A stretch of 64,000 nt of DNA. Origin: Coprinellus micaceus (lineage: Eukaryota; Basidiomycota; Agaricomycetes; Agaricales; Psathyrellaceae). This document shows positions 46,122 to 57,562 of this stretch, one piece after another. Where the stretch lies: the NCBI GenBank assembly GCA_951394405.1, contig OX596337.1, positions 3,038,001-3,102,000 on the forward strand, written 5' to 3'. How positions within the stretch are numbered: position 1 is the first letter of the stretch; every line of letters starts with the position of its first letter. Both the position numbers and the translations under genes were made by a program. A model generated the notes under the pieces. It ran no database searches and was not told the DNA's origin. It saw only the letters and a list, made by a program, of their open reading frames with translations.

Positions 46122-47196
46122 CGAGAAGTAGGGTATGAAGAGGTATCGATATGATATCACGGGTTGGAGCTTTATATAAGGCCAACCCTTTTGCCAAGGT
46201 CCAAGGTTCGCCGAGAACATGGGCACGGCGCCAAGGAATGGAATGAGTCGCACACCCCTGGTTCCAAGAGATCCAAGACATTTGGGCAATATCGAAGCTA
46301 TGGGTTCTCCACCGCACTCCTTCTTAGGATGTCTAGGTGTGGGCCCAAATTGACCTCCTTTGCTGTTAGGCGGCGCCTGGAATATGTTTGATGACTTCAC
46401 TGTCCAAGCAAAGGCTCAACTTGAACGCGAAAGACCAATGCGATAACGCATTCCCACTCGAATAGCACGTTTCCTTGGCTTCTTGCAATGTGTTCTATCT
46501 CTGTCTCAGGTTAGGAATCGAAACCCTGAAAAGTGTCAACACAGTCAACGCTTGCGTTGATGAGAAAAGACATACCTTGGCAAGAACTTCGGTGGAACGG
46601 GAGAGAACCTTTGTGAACGTTCGATACGGTACGGCTTTCGCGATCCCGAATGTATTTTGGTCGTGTGGCAGAAAATAGTGGCGGGGAAGAGGTCGGTAGG
46701 ACAAAGCGTCTCCAAGCATGTCTTGGCATATGGAGAGATATGGAGCTGTGGTGGTCGCGCCAAGATTTGAACATTCTGGGCCAAGACGCGCCGCGGGGTA
46801 GCTGGAAGAGTTTCTTTAGGGCGCGAGGTGTGTCAGGGTGTATCCGAAGGTGTGCATATCTGCATGGTTCGGATCATGGAACCCTGTCATCCGGATTCTA
46901 CACCCCAAATTTTAGAAAAACCTGGTGCGCCGCAGGGTGCCGTCAAAGCCCAATTCACCGATACCGAGGTATGTGTGCAAAACGGGGTAATTTATCGACG
47001 CCAAGAGGACACCATCTATCGGCGAACGTCTTGGGGATGTGGATACTCTGTGGTTGAGGAGGAAGAGGTGGACAACACTTGCGGCTCTGATGGCGCCACG
47101 CGGACCCACAAAGCCTGGGACGGCATTTCCCGATTTGCCCCGACCGCTGGAGCTTCACTCTGCACACAACCTCACCGTCGTCTCGACTCCATCGCA
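46122..47196. other. Divergent intergenic region, ENA ATPase / COX7C
   Basis: 1,075 bases with only weak open frames. One frame runs into the COX7C start from 46828, but its sequence is not protein-like and the family start lies at 47197. The size of this spacer, largest but one in the window, may reflect complex regulation of the ATPase gene. Confidence 0.45.
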
Positions 47197-47544
47197 ATGG
47201 CCCTCAACGTTCTCGCCCGCTCCTCTGTCGCCCGCCAGGGCCTTCGCCGTGGCTTCCGTACCTCCGCCGTAGCCAGGTCTGCTGGCCACGACCACGTCCA
47301 CGTCGGTCCAGCTCTCATCTAGCCCACCTTCGCTCTGACATTTTTCGTAGCCCACCCCTTTCGCCTGGCCCTCCAGCTCCACTGAGAAGGTTACCTTCGG
47401 CACCAAGGTCGGCGTCTTCCTCGCCGTTGGCTTCGCCATTCCTTTTGTCGCGTCCGTTTACCAGTTGTACGTGTTTCCCTATTCCACCACCAGGAACCAG
47501 CTCATTTCATTCACAGGAAGAAGTCCGCTGGCGCCTCTGACTAA
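47197..47544 (+). CDS. COX7C: Cytochrome c oxidase subunit VIIc (Cox8/COX7C)
   Basis: A small single-span subunit of mitochondrial complex IV. Three exons: 47197 to about 47311, about 47350 to 47466, and about 47517-47544. It starts with an Arg-rich presequence (MALNVLARSSVARQGLRRGF, then RTSAVARSA). The mature part has FAWPSSSTEKVTFGTKVGVF, followed by the single membrane helix LAVGFAIPFVASVYQL and the basic KKSAGASD end. Splicing at GTCGGT removes an in-frame stop and restores the FAWPSS segment typical of fungal orthologs. The last exon has 28 bases. Confidence 0.92.
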
Positions 47545-47687
47545 ACCCATAGACCAACCACATTCATTACAGCCTAGATGCACTTCAGATAGAGGGAGTA
47601 GAACACGCCGGTTGTGGAGAATGTCTTTCGGTCCTGTTGCCCGACCTACGAACTATGCAAGAGTCTTGGGACGCCGTTCCCGAACGA

Positions 47688-50600
47688 TCACTGCGCCTCC
47701 TCTGCGATCAAGGAGGAGAGGGCCTTGTCCAAACCCTGGGCCATCCACGCGTTTTTGTCCTTGGCCCGGCTTCGGCAATCGCAGATCTTCCAGAGGACGT
47801 TCGTGTCTTCTTTGATTGCCTCCAGCGCGAGCAATGACGTTGAACGTGCTGCCGATGTTGGCGTTGGGCCTTCATCGCTGGCCACGACTTCCTCGTGAAT
47901 GATGACTGCGAAACGCGCGGCGTGTCATCTCCCATTTTACGCGCCAAAAATGTTTTCACTCACCACGACACCTCGTCACGCCGCTCTTCACGTTCTCCCT
48001 TGTTATTTTCATCGCCTGACAGCCATGTGCCTGCACCAGCTCGAATAGAGTCTTCGTTGGATGCTCCGTCAAGGTCTGCAATGTGATGTGCTTATCGAAG
48101 AAGGGGCGAAGCACGTTATCGAAGAATGCTTCGGCGCCTACTGGTGAGAAGTTGTCCGAGATGTATACCGCCCCGATGATCGACTCAATCAAGTCGGATA
48201 GCGCCTGGCCAAGGTGAGCACTCTGTCGTGGGCGATTCCCCACGTAGCAATGGAGGACTTACTTTCGGAGGTTCTATCCCAGCCCAATATTGACCGGGGC
48301 GTCGTCTTTCCGCTTCAGCCTCCTGGTATTCCTGATCTGCCCTCTCCGTGATATTTTGCGCATATTCTCGAATGTTAACCGCCAGCTGATGAGAGTCGAA
48401 CAGCAGATGGTCCTGCAGCCCACATGAAACACATACGGCTGCGAGGGTAGCATTCGACACCATAGCACTCTGTAGTTCGATCACAATTTCAGTCTGCGCT
48501 TCCCTCGAGGTGGCGCTACCCAACATTAAATGAAATGTTCGAACCCACCTTCAACAACGACAGCCCTCCTGGGGAGAGCGCGTGGTCGCGATCGAATATG
48601 AATCGAACAACCACTGCGACGATTAGTAAAGGCTATCGCCTTCGGGCAGGTGGATACACGGGGGAGTACATACTGAAATCTAGTATCGCATCGCCGATAA
48701 ACTCGAGACGCTCATACGACGTCATCCCGCTACTCTTGTGTGATGTATGCGTCTGTTCCAGGGAAGATCTCATTAAGCACAGGAAACCTGACGAGACGGG
48801 AAAGTACAAACCATGGCTTGAGCAAGGAGATGAGGCTGGCTGAACTTGTGTCCGATGATATCTTCGACGGCTTCAGCGGAACCTGGGCGCAGCTGGGCCA
48901 CGCGGTGGGGAAGGGGAATTGCCACCCTCGCCCCGAAATCTGACCAGGTAGTGATTCCGGGCAGGGGCATGGTCAGAACCTTCAGGACCCTCAGTGCAGC
49001 TTCCCTTCCACCGGAAATGTAGGCTGCTGCAATGAGGGCCTCTGCGACGTCAGCAATTGCCTACGGTGCCGTTGTTAGACTCTGTCGAGGGACCGTACCC
49101 CCACTCGAACGAACCTTGTCTCCCAGAGGCTGACCAGGGATGTCCTCTTCTTGCCGTTTCTTCCTCCCTTTCTTCGCTTTTTTCTTCCCGTCGGACGGCT
49201 GACCTTTCTCTAATTGTGTGGGCTCAGCCGCAGTTTGGTCGACATCCATCTTACTCTCGGTATCCGCTGAAACAGCCGCGGAAGGACCGGCATCTTGAGA
49301 TTTATCCTGAATAGCGCCCACACCTGGTTCAGGTGGGTGTGCGGGCGGAGCTTCTTCAGACACGTCTGGGCCATCAGCAGCTACAGGGACCTTGGATTTG
49401 TCTTTCCCTGTCAAGGCTAGTGTGATATAGTTGGGAGGGACCCATGTCCTAGCGTTGAACATCGTAGATCGGATGTATGGGGGAGTGTTGACCCGAACAG
49501 AAGCTTGAAGGAGTGATTTGTTCGCAATGAGTTTCTGGCGAGAAATGTGCAGTGACCCCTCATTTTGCGTGGGATTGGCCACAAACACGTAGATAGAGGA
49601 GATGTACTTGAGAAATGAGTCCCCTGTGGTGGGTTTCGTTAGAGATCTAACCGAGCAAGATGGCGAGCTCCCTGACCTAGCAGCTCCAGACGTTCATAGT
49701 CTTTTTCCATCCCAGCACCGTGGGCCGTCAAAGCCTCGTAGAGCAAATCTTCACGAATGGTATTGTCAAAGAACCGGTGATTCATCTCTTTCACAACCAG
49801 CCAATCGTCGATCTTCCAAAGGGCAGAGGGGAGAAGGACAGCCGTCCGGAACACGCTTGCAGGCAGGAGAAACTTTGGACAGAGTTCTGGGATGAGATCT
49901 GGACGGCGTAGGTATCAGAGATCACACTCGCCCCGCCGGAGGAACACCACGTACACTTTGCTGGCGACTTTGCTGGTGGCGTCAGGTCCTTCACCCTGGG
50001 GCTCAAGTTGTTCAAGACGCTCAACACCCTGTCCACTTGTAGAAGTGGTTGGCTGCTGTCCTTGAGACCTTCGAACCCCTGCCTCTTGTCCTGTACAAAG
50101 GCCAAGAACGATGGATAACCGTTCTCTCGCTGGATCAACTCAGTTGCGTTCGGTCCCATAAATTTACTGCGAGGTACTCACATCAGTTGGATCCGGTTTG
50201 TTCAGAGGCGTCATGTCCGTCCGAACCTTCACAACCAAGTACCTCCTGGTAAACTCCAGCCATCGGTCCTGGACCAACGCGTCGGTCATATCTTCCTCGA
50301 TGTGACTTGTATCGATTGCGACTGCCCACTTCTCCGCCACATTTTTCATAAGGTCCCAGTCGAGGCGGTCTCCTAACCGAGGTAACTGCACCCCCAGGAT
50401 CTCCCCGATCTTCCAGGACGGAACAAGCGGTGCCAGGAGGAAGGTATGCGCTTCCAAGTCACAAGCGAACGGCTTGTTCAGAATCGACCGGAATAGTCTC
50501 AGGGTAAAGGCGTGAATAAGGTTTGCCTGTTCTCCGACGAGGGAGATGGCAGCTCCAGAATAGAGTTGGATAGGCAGGGCTTTGCCGCCCATGAAGAGGT

Positions 50601-53194
50601 TGAAGGGCGGAGATGGGGGAAATGGCAGGCGAGTTAACATGACGATTGGGGCATACTGTTCACCGTCTGAGCAGACAGTGATCACCGTAGGATATAGTGA
50701 AGAGACGGGGCCAGTGTGCCCCTGGGCCCAAAAGGTAGGCTGCTGTCGTGGATAACGCCGTGTACCGGCTGTCTTCTCGGAGTTCAGGTCCTCCAGCCCG
50801 CGACGTTGAACCGAGAGCGAGGATGGCAACGGGACAATTTGATTGTCCAGTAATCCGAGAGACAACAGTCGCCTACATGCCTCGAATGCGGCAGCCCTTC
50901 TGGCAAGATGCTGCGTAGGGGCCGGAGGGCCTACCAAGTTGTCGATTTCCGTCCCAGGCAGACTAATTGAGCAAGTGAAGCTAGTCTCGCGGCGTTCCTT
51001 CTTCCCAGGACTAACTTGGAAATTGAACAGCGACATGGGCTCGTCTTTGCTGAGCGTGCTAGACCCTAATCTAGAAACCCAGCAAATGAACACCCCAGTC
51101 GCATTTTCGAGGTGAACACGACCGCCAGTCACCGGGTGAGTGAGGGGCTCTTTCCCACTTCCTTCATCTTCGCTATCTGACAAGTATGTTTGGCTGTTCC
51201 CCTTCACTGGACATGGAGGCACTGTGACTCGGGGCGACTGATGAAGCGTTGTGGTCCAATGTAATGTCTCAATCGAGTGTGTCGACGAGCGGTTTAGCAA
51301 GTGCCTTTCGTCATCGTCGTTCCGCTTGACTAGATGGATCAGATGACTTTCTCTTCCATTGGTGCAAGCACTGGCTTGAGCATGGGAGATTTGCCCGTCA
51401 AACAAGTCGAACCTGAGGGAACTTTAGCAGGAAGGAATAGGGCCGGGCCGGCAGGCCTACCTTATGACGACCGACGCTTTGGGGATCTCTAAGTCTTCGA
51501 TAGATCTTGTAGCAATGAGCAGATTGTATCTTCCGTTGGCGAAGTTGGCGAATATCTCTTGCTGTACCATTTATTAGCGCATAGCGAAACCCAAGAATTC
51601 GCGCACCGACCTGTGTTACGAACTCCTCCTTGCCAGACAATGCAATAGGACGAGTGAATGGGAGCCTGTCGTTCAGCATCCGTAACATTTCACCCAAGAC
51701 ATAAGCGATTGGCCTGCGTTGAACTACTCTTCTTAGCGGAACCTTTATTCACGGGTGGAAGAGGACATACCAAAAATAACCCCTTTAAACGCCTCACCGT
51801 AGGCCTTGCACGACTCTAACGCTTGGAGGAGTCGAAGAAACTTGTGACTGACGTTGAATCCATCTGCAGATGGATTTAGATTAGGCATAGAGAATGTGCA
51901 GTTCCTAATCGTGTCGCGTATTCGAAGTAGAATGCGCTGGGACGGATTGGAGCCGTCGTCCTCGTGCCATGTTGGGATGCTTTCTTCGATGTCTTTCAGC
52001 GCTGGTTTCCAGATGAGGTCGGCAGCGCAAGAGCCTAGTTGCGCTGAGGCTGTATCCGCCGCCCGAAAGTACTTGCGCATGACCTTCTTGTTTTTGTCGA
52101 TGTCCCGAAGTTGCTTATAGAGCGATGTCTTTGTCTGTTGGACCGAGACTTGGTCGTATAGAATAACCTTTTCGTCCGGACGGTCGGGGAGGTCAGAAAC
52201 CCCTTGACGTCGTTCTGCTGTCACCCCGGAAACTAAACTGTCGAGGACCTGCTCCAGGCGCAACATTTTGGAGTCGAAATTGCTCGGCGTTGACGCCGAC
52301 GAGGTGGCGATGGCGCAAATCCTAGGCCGAGAGCCTTCGGGGATGGTCATGTAGTAGTCGTTCATAACTCGAACGACTGGGAGGAACGAGTGACAATCCT
52401 GGTTCCGAATAGCTTGAGCGTCTTCGATGAGAATGGAATGGATGTTGTGCATCTTTAGAACACTCAGCGAAAGAGCTTCTAGGAGTTTCTGCATAGCGTG
52501 AGTTGGCAGCCTTAGTTGATACGACGGGCTGTTCACCTGGGATGTGGTAACCAATATATCTGAATGGCGAGCCTTTTTACGATCATTGCCAAAGATATCG
52601 GTAGAGCAAGTAGCACCTGGGATCTTGGCGCGGACATACTCCCCGTGTACCTTGATGGACTGTGACTTCCTAAACAGAGCCTCGAATTTGGTACTTTTGG
52701 CTGTCGGACGTGTATAGTGACAAAGCTTACTCGACAATGAATACAGCACTCTTGTGATGCTTCTGACCCTCAGGGATCTCGGTAGCCTTCTCCAGTTCCA
52801 CTGCCCATTCCAGGAAGTCGTAGTAAATGGGCTCAATAGCTAATCGATTACCTGTAAGCAACCGCCGTTGAGCGCAGCTATCGACGGAGGCGTACCAGTC
52901 TGACGAGGGAGGAACCCAATAGCTTGTGTAAAAGTCAGTCATGCACCAAAACAGAAAGCCAACAAATCATTTACTGTTCCTCTTCTTCGCTTTCTTGAGG
53001 ATGGCTTTGCGTAGCTGTGACAGATCTTGCTTATCTTCAGAGCCCTCGAACTCAGGAAGGTGATTTCGGAGGGGATCCTTGGCTTTCTTGCTCTTCTTGA
53101 GAGTGGGTCGAGCACTGTCCGAAATGTCGCCAGTCCCAGTTTGTAGCTCATCCCTGGTGCGCTTCAGTTTGGGAGGTTTACTTGAGGATGACAT
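47688..53194 (-). CDS. DCL: Dicer-like ribonuclease with degenerate helicase
   Basis: Dicer cuts dsRNA into small RNAs. Order along the protein: basic N-terminus (MSSSSKPPKLKRTRDEL), helicase-like region, dimerisation domain (SFTCSISLPG...TQHLARRAAAFEACRRLL), PAZ-like region, RNase IIIa (YERLELLGDSFLKY; ADVAEALIAAAY), RNase IIIb (SYERLEFIGDAILDF; LSDLIESIIGAVYIS) and a C-terminal dsRBD-like end (HEEVVASDEGPTPTSAAR). Both RNase III domains keep the acidic active-site residues. The helicase does not: TGNRLAIE replaces Walker A GSGKT (about 52832-52855), IEDAQ replaces DECH (about 52410-52435) and QASACTN replaces QSRGRAR (near 51370). Many GT-AG introns. The join of the first exon (52967-53194) to the next is out of phase in the best reading; the ATG at 52942 is an alternative start. 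Confidence 0.85.
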
Positions 53195-53531
53195 GGCCGT
53201 GTAGGTGGTGCACCGTGCTGGCAGCCCAGTATCAGGGTTTTAGAGCCCCTCGAGAGTTGATCCAGAAAGTTCCAGGGTGGATGAGCAGCCTCCAACACGC
53301 GAGATGGTCGTCGTTCGCGGTCAAGAGTATTCGACTGCAGAATTTCAATCACCGCTAGTCGCGTCCCAACAGGCGCCTACCACGGCTGATTGTGGCCATG
53401 CTCCGCCTTCCCAACTAGGTTCATGCAGATGATGATGCACAACGTCACCTTGACACTTGCTGTGGACGATAACAGCTCTCTCTCTCCGCTAATGACCACC
53501 ATCGTCAACGCCAGCCTCAAGTAGTCGACAG
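53195..53531. promoter_or_regulatory. Divergent promoter region, Dicer / ankyrin-like gene
   Basis: 337 bases between two divergent start codons (more if the Dicer begins at 52942). No motif stands out apart from a repeated CTCTCTCTCCG pyrimidine tract at 53477-53487. Confidence 0.4.
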
Positions 53532-55119
53532 ATGACCTTCAACAATGCTCCGTTGATCAAGGCAAGACTTGAACAGGAGTCGACTACGAAGACCCAGGCG
53601 TTTCTGGCGGTTCATCCAGTCAGGAGGCGGGTTGTGTCGGATCCGTGTTTGCCAGGGCGACTTCCTAATACGAGTGAGCTATACGCCCAGCTCGTGAGTG
53701 GATGTGTACTGACGTTCCTCAGGCTTTCTCCATCGTGAAGCGGAGAGCTTGGCCCCACTCACATTGCGAAAGGAACTCTCTCGGAACGACCCTGGGCCAA
53801 AGGACCCAGACCCCGAAACAAATGTGATCCCGCCGCTCCCCGTCGAGGACGAGAATGCCAACGAACAGTCCGACGAGGAGCCTCCGCAGTCTCCGACTGA
53901 GTCTCAGCATAAGCCCTCATTCTTCAAATCGATAGCCAAGACGATTAGTGGGTTTAATGGGAGTACTCCTCGAAAGCGTCCGCAGCCAGTTTCATGGTCA
54001 AATGTGCAGGTATGGATATGCTGTGCGGTCTTGTATCCAAGGTTCTGATGATTATATTTCTCAAGCCATTCGAAATCATGAGGGCGGTGGAGGAGAGTGA
54101 TATCGTCTTCCTCATGGAAGTTCGCGACAAGGCGTTCCCTGTACGTTATCGCCCCGATTTGCCCCTGCCTTCCTCACTGAAAGTCTCTAGCTATTACTGC
54201 GCACTTCAGGCGGCCAAACACCTCTGGTCCACGCAATTCGGATCGGAAAAAAGGACGTCGCGGTTGTCCTTCTAGGCGCCTTCTCAAGATACATCAACCA
54301 TCTGGAAGATTCCGACATTCGGAAGGCTGAAACTCAGAGTCAACTAAAGGTTCTCCGCACGGGGCTGAAATTGGCGATAAACCAAGGACTTGCAAACTCG
54401 CAACCGGACCTCATCGCATCTTTCATGCAAACTCTGATCATGAGCGAAGGTGATCAATGGGTCTGGGCTCAAGTCTCTATGGTCGCTCGCGAGTTGAATG
54501 CAGGTGCTGAGGGTCGCCCTGTTGAATCGGCAGGTACAGCCGTCCGAAGGTTCACGACTAGGGAATTGGGTAAGGCTGGTTTGATTGCGAGTCTCGAGGA
54601 CTAGTACGTATCCCAGCTTCACAGGCGACGCCTCCACAGGAGCTGACACAGATTTCGTGGATAGCATCGCCAATGCGACTGCGTACGCTTCCCCACTGAC
54701 CTCCTGCTTCCCCCACTCATTGCTTGCCTAGGGATCTTTTGTTGATGGGGGCTTGGAGTACAGCTCTCCAGTCTATTCCGGCCGACAACCTTCCTGTGTG
54801 TGCACTCCTTCGACGGTCATAAACCGAGCACCTCTAACAGCGACAAGACATACTTCTTTGCTAGGGACGATCGTGTTTACAAAGCATTCGCGTCAATGCT
54901 AGAGCAACACAAAGGCGATATCGACCGCAAGTGTCCTCGCCAGCTTCGGCTTCAGTTGAAGATACTAAAAGAGGGACTCGAAGGCAGGCAACTAACATTC
55001 CGGGTGCGTCATTCGGGGTCTCCGACATTCCCTGAAAGCCTTGACACTAACCCTGTTTCATCGTGCAGAGAAAAGTCGAATTACTAGCAGAAAAACTGGA
55101 CAGTGGAGATCCATTATGA
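53532..55119 (+). CDS. Unknown protein with ankyrin-like segment
   Basis: I do not recognise a named family. Exons 53532-53673, 53723-54009, 54066-54140, 54191-54603, 54665-54682 (18 bases), 54732-54795, 54848-55003 and 55069-55119 give 401 residues. The start is MTFNNAPLIKARLEQESTTK. An acidic, Pro-rich linker follows (PPLPVEDENANEQSDEEPPQ), then FEIMRAVEESDIVFLMEVRD and TPLVHAIRIGKKDVAVVLLG, which look like two ankyrin-type helix pairs. The C-terminal half is helical, with SLEDYIANATADLLLMGAW and YFFARDDRVYKAFASMLEQH. There is no signal peptide or membrane helix. The acceptor at 54664 (GGATAG) was chosen because all earlier ones create a stop. Function unknown. Confidence 0.75.
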
Positions 55120-55422
55120 GGTTCTATATACATTAGGGTAGTGACCTTGGGTGGGTGGGTAGTGGGGTCGAGACGCACGTCCCGGCCTTGCCTGTAACAG
55201 GTGCCATGCCAGTTGAAGACCACACCTGGCATTCTGGCGTATCATCGGGCATATATCGAGTCTTCGTTTCGCGCCCCTCCACAGGCACTCCAGATTGCAG
55301 GGTTTATGTCCGACTCCACAATCTGCAGGGCCCGGAACATAGTATTGGCTTTTGCCGGATATTCTATAGGGGCGCACATTAAATTCATTGGTGTTTGGGA
55401 GCTCTCCGGCACACAGAATGTT
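55120..55422. other. Convergent intergenic region
   Basis: 303 bases between the stop of the ankyrin-like gene and the stop of the minus-strand membrane-protein gene; 3' UTR sequence of both, nothing else visible. Confidence 0.45.
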
Positions 55423-56265
55423 TTAAAAGAGTAGCTTGAGGTCTTTCCACCAGACAAAGCTTCCTGTCGTAAGAAGGCTAAGGACGGCAGGGCCCAAGTC
55501 CAACTGGACGATGGTATATATCCAAAGGGTAGCTAGCGGTGGATCCTTTCATTCCTTCAGTTCACAAACACCACTCAAGCTTGATAGTGGACTGACCTGC
55601 TTCATGTTCGTCCTGTAGTTGCCGCGGTTGATAAGGTATATTAGTCTGGTGGAGGTAAGAAGTGAAATGACGAATAGGAAAAGCTGCATCATGCGATACG
55701 ATTTGTACCGCAAGGCTATCGTAAAGTTAGTTCATATCAGACCTCGGGCTCCCTCCTCAGTTCAATTGTGACGCACTGTAGAAAACGAGGAGTGACACGA
55801 CTACGGCCAGCCGTCAGCTGAGGTTAGCAATAGGCATTGAAGTTGCTTACTGGGAATGCCAGGGATCATCCTATCCAATATTGCTTGCAAACTCACTGCC
55901 TGGCGATACTGCTGGTGAATCAAGCTAGCTGGAGTCAGAAACAGCAACAGTCGCAGAGTGTCAATCCGTGCAACGTACATTTCCATCATCATGAGCAAGA
56001 AGGATACAGGGATAATGTAGAGAATGGCATTGAAGATCTCGTCGGCCAGTGGTAACCTCTCTTCGACAAACTCTTCGACGACCGTACCACTCTTCTGGTC
56101 CTGAGCTACCTCTCTAAACCTGTCCAATATCCCCGTCTCTTCGATGAGGCGCCTCTGTTCGTCCTCCGGGATCTCGATGAGCGGTTTGCGGTTCTTGGCA
56201 GCAGGGACATCATAAGGCTTTACGCCGGTCGAGGACGCAGACGTCCCCTTAGATTTCTTGCCCAT
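55423..56265 (-). CDS. Small four-helix membrane protein (DUF7719-like)
   Basis: The first exon starts MGKKSKGTSASSTG and continues KPLIEIPEDEQRRLIEETGI, ILDRFREVAQDQKSGT and LPLADEIFNAILYIIPVSFL, giving a cytosolic acidic N-terminus and a first membrane span. Spliced downstream segments are EILIHQQYRQ, ILDRMIPGIP, IVSLLVFYT, YRMMQLFLFVISLLTSTRLI and LDLGPAVLSLLTTGSFVWWK, ending DLKLLF, so about four hydrophobic helices. This layout resembles a conserved fungal membrane family of unknown function (DUF7719 in my recollection). The last-but-one junction, near 55515-55610, could not be put in phase with certainty. The conserved LLDRFREVAQ-type amphipathic segment is the most recognisable part. 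Role unknown. Confidence 0.7.
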
Positions 56266-56413
56266 GGCCGTTGAGCTGGTTAGAGGTGGAGGTCGCGGTC
56301 AAGTCTGGTTGCTGGTGACGTCGACCGAGTTCTGCTCACGGCCATCAGTCCTGCACATGACATGCGTCAAGATTTTGTGGAATTTTGATGGCGCTTCATT
56401 GACTTGAACCACG

Positions 56414-57551
56414 ATGAGCGACGACCAAGAACTCTTGAGGATCCTTGAGGCCCAAGGCCGGCAATTTCTTCAAAGCTTCTCGATACCACACGCCCTTTCA
56501 GGAGGAAAGGAAAAGGGCTCCGCACCAAGGGATGACGCTGTGGACGGCGACGACTCAAACGAGGAATGGGGAGGCATAGGCCATTCATCCCCTTCAGACG
56601 GTGGCTCTTCGGAGGGAGAGAATGATGGATCAGGTATGGCGCATATCTCTTTGTAGGGCTGCCTGCAGCTCATCTGAAAGACCAGATTTTGAGCAGGAGG
56701 ATGATGACTTCGTCGCTGGATCAACTGAAATGTCCACTGCTGCCCCAGTAGTTGTATTTGCGACAGGAACCCAATCAGAAGATAAACCTCAGGTGGATAG
56801 AGCAGCAATGAGGGCCTTTATGGTATGCCCCTCAACCGCCTCCTTATGTCGTTCCATCAATAGTTTGGCACCAGTCCTCAAAAATATCGAAATCGCGCAG
56901 CGAACCCGGGTCGTCGACGTCCAACAAGCGAAAAGCAAGTGATCCCGATGAGGACGACGAACGGTGCGAAATATAGATACAATACAGTATACATCACATA
57001 CTGATAATTTAGCTAATCAGGACCAACATTCAAAACGATGCTATGCTACACAAGCTTGTCCACACGAAGCTCCTGTCTGGCTCCTTGAATGCCGACCTGA
57101 ATATGACTGGTGCGGAGAGAAGAAAGGCTCTGGAAGGAAGGGTAATGGAGCTGGCTGGGAGTGCGAAACTGGGGAAGGGGGAACATATCGTCCGAACAGG
57201 CGAACATAGGCGAGCTTCGAAAAGAGTCCGGGAAGGCCTCTCTGATAAGAAGCGCGAGAGGCAACAAAACGAACTAGAAGAGGTGTGTAGCAGATCTGGA
57301 CCTTCCCCGGACCAGTTGCTGAACCTCGTCTACAGGCAAAAAATCTTGGAAACTACCACCCCGCACTGAAAAAGCTCTTTGAAGCCTCCTCAGGTAGCCC
57401 ATCGCGGAAACGAGAAGCAGGCATGAAGATGGGGGTGGGGAAATTCAAAAATGGCCAACTAAATCTCACGAGAGAGGATATACAAAAGGTCACTGGACCT
57501 CCCTCTCGGGGTGGCAAGCCGCGACGCGGGGGTCGTGGTGGCCGAAGGTAA
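56414..57551 (+). CDS. FAF1: 40S ribosome assembly factor Faf1
   Basis: Faf1 (human C1orf131) is an SSU-processome protein needed for early 18S rRNA cleavage. Exons 56414-56633, 56686-56822, 56875-56963, 57021-57282, 57336-57551; 307 residues. The N-terminal 90 residues are acidic and disordered (SNEEWGGIGHSSPSDGGSSE). A middle helical region has HKLVHTKLLSGSLN and GAERRKALEGRVMELAG, then KLGKGEHIVRTGEHRRASKR. The conserved C-terminal signature is KMGVGKFKNGQLNLTREDIQ followed by a Gly/Arg-rich tail (RRGGRGGRR) that could bind RNA. It joins IMP4 and UTP12 as a third SSU-processome gene in this window. Its stop lies only 11 bases from the stop of the converging gene. Confidence 0.88.
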
Positions 57552-57562
57552 CTCTGCCGGCC

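Noticed and set aside
46750..46830. Minus-strand tRNA-like stretch with 7-bp complementary ends (TCGCGCC/GGCGCGA)
   Set aside because: The ends pair, but the T-arm stem has mismatches, no A box is present and no anticodon arm can be drawn.
46828..47322. Long open frame running into COX7C
   Set aside because: The first 120 codons look random; the COX7C presequence and family start lie at 47197, and an intron removes the end of the frame.
54604..54663. Apparent premature stop (TAG) in the ankyrin-like gene
   Set aside because: GTACGT at 54604 and an acceptor at 54664 remove it and restore a frame that continues for 100 residues.
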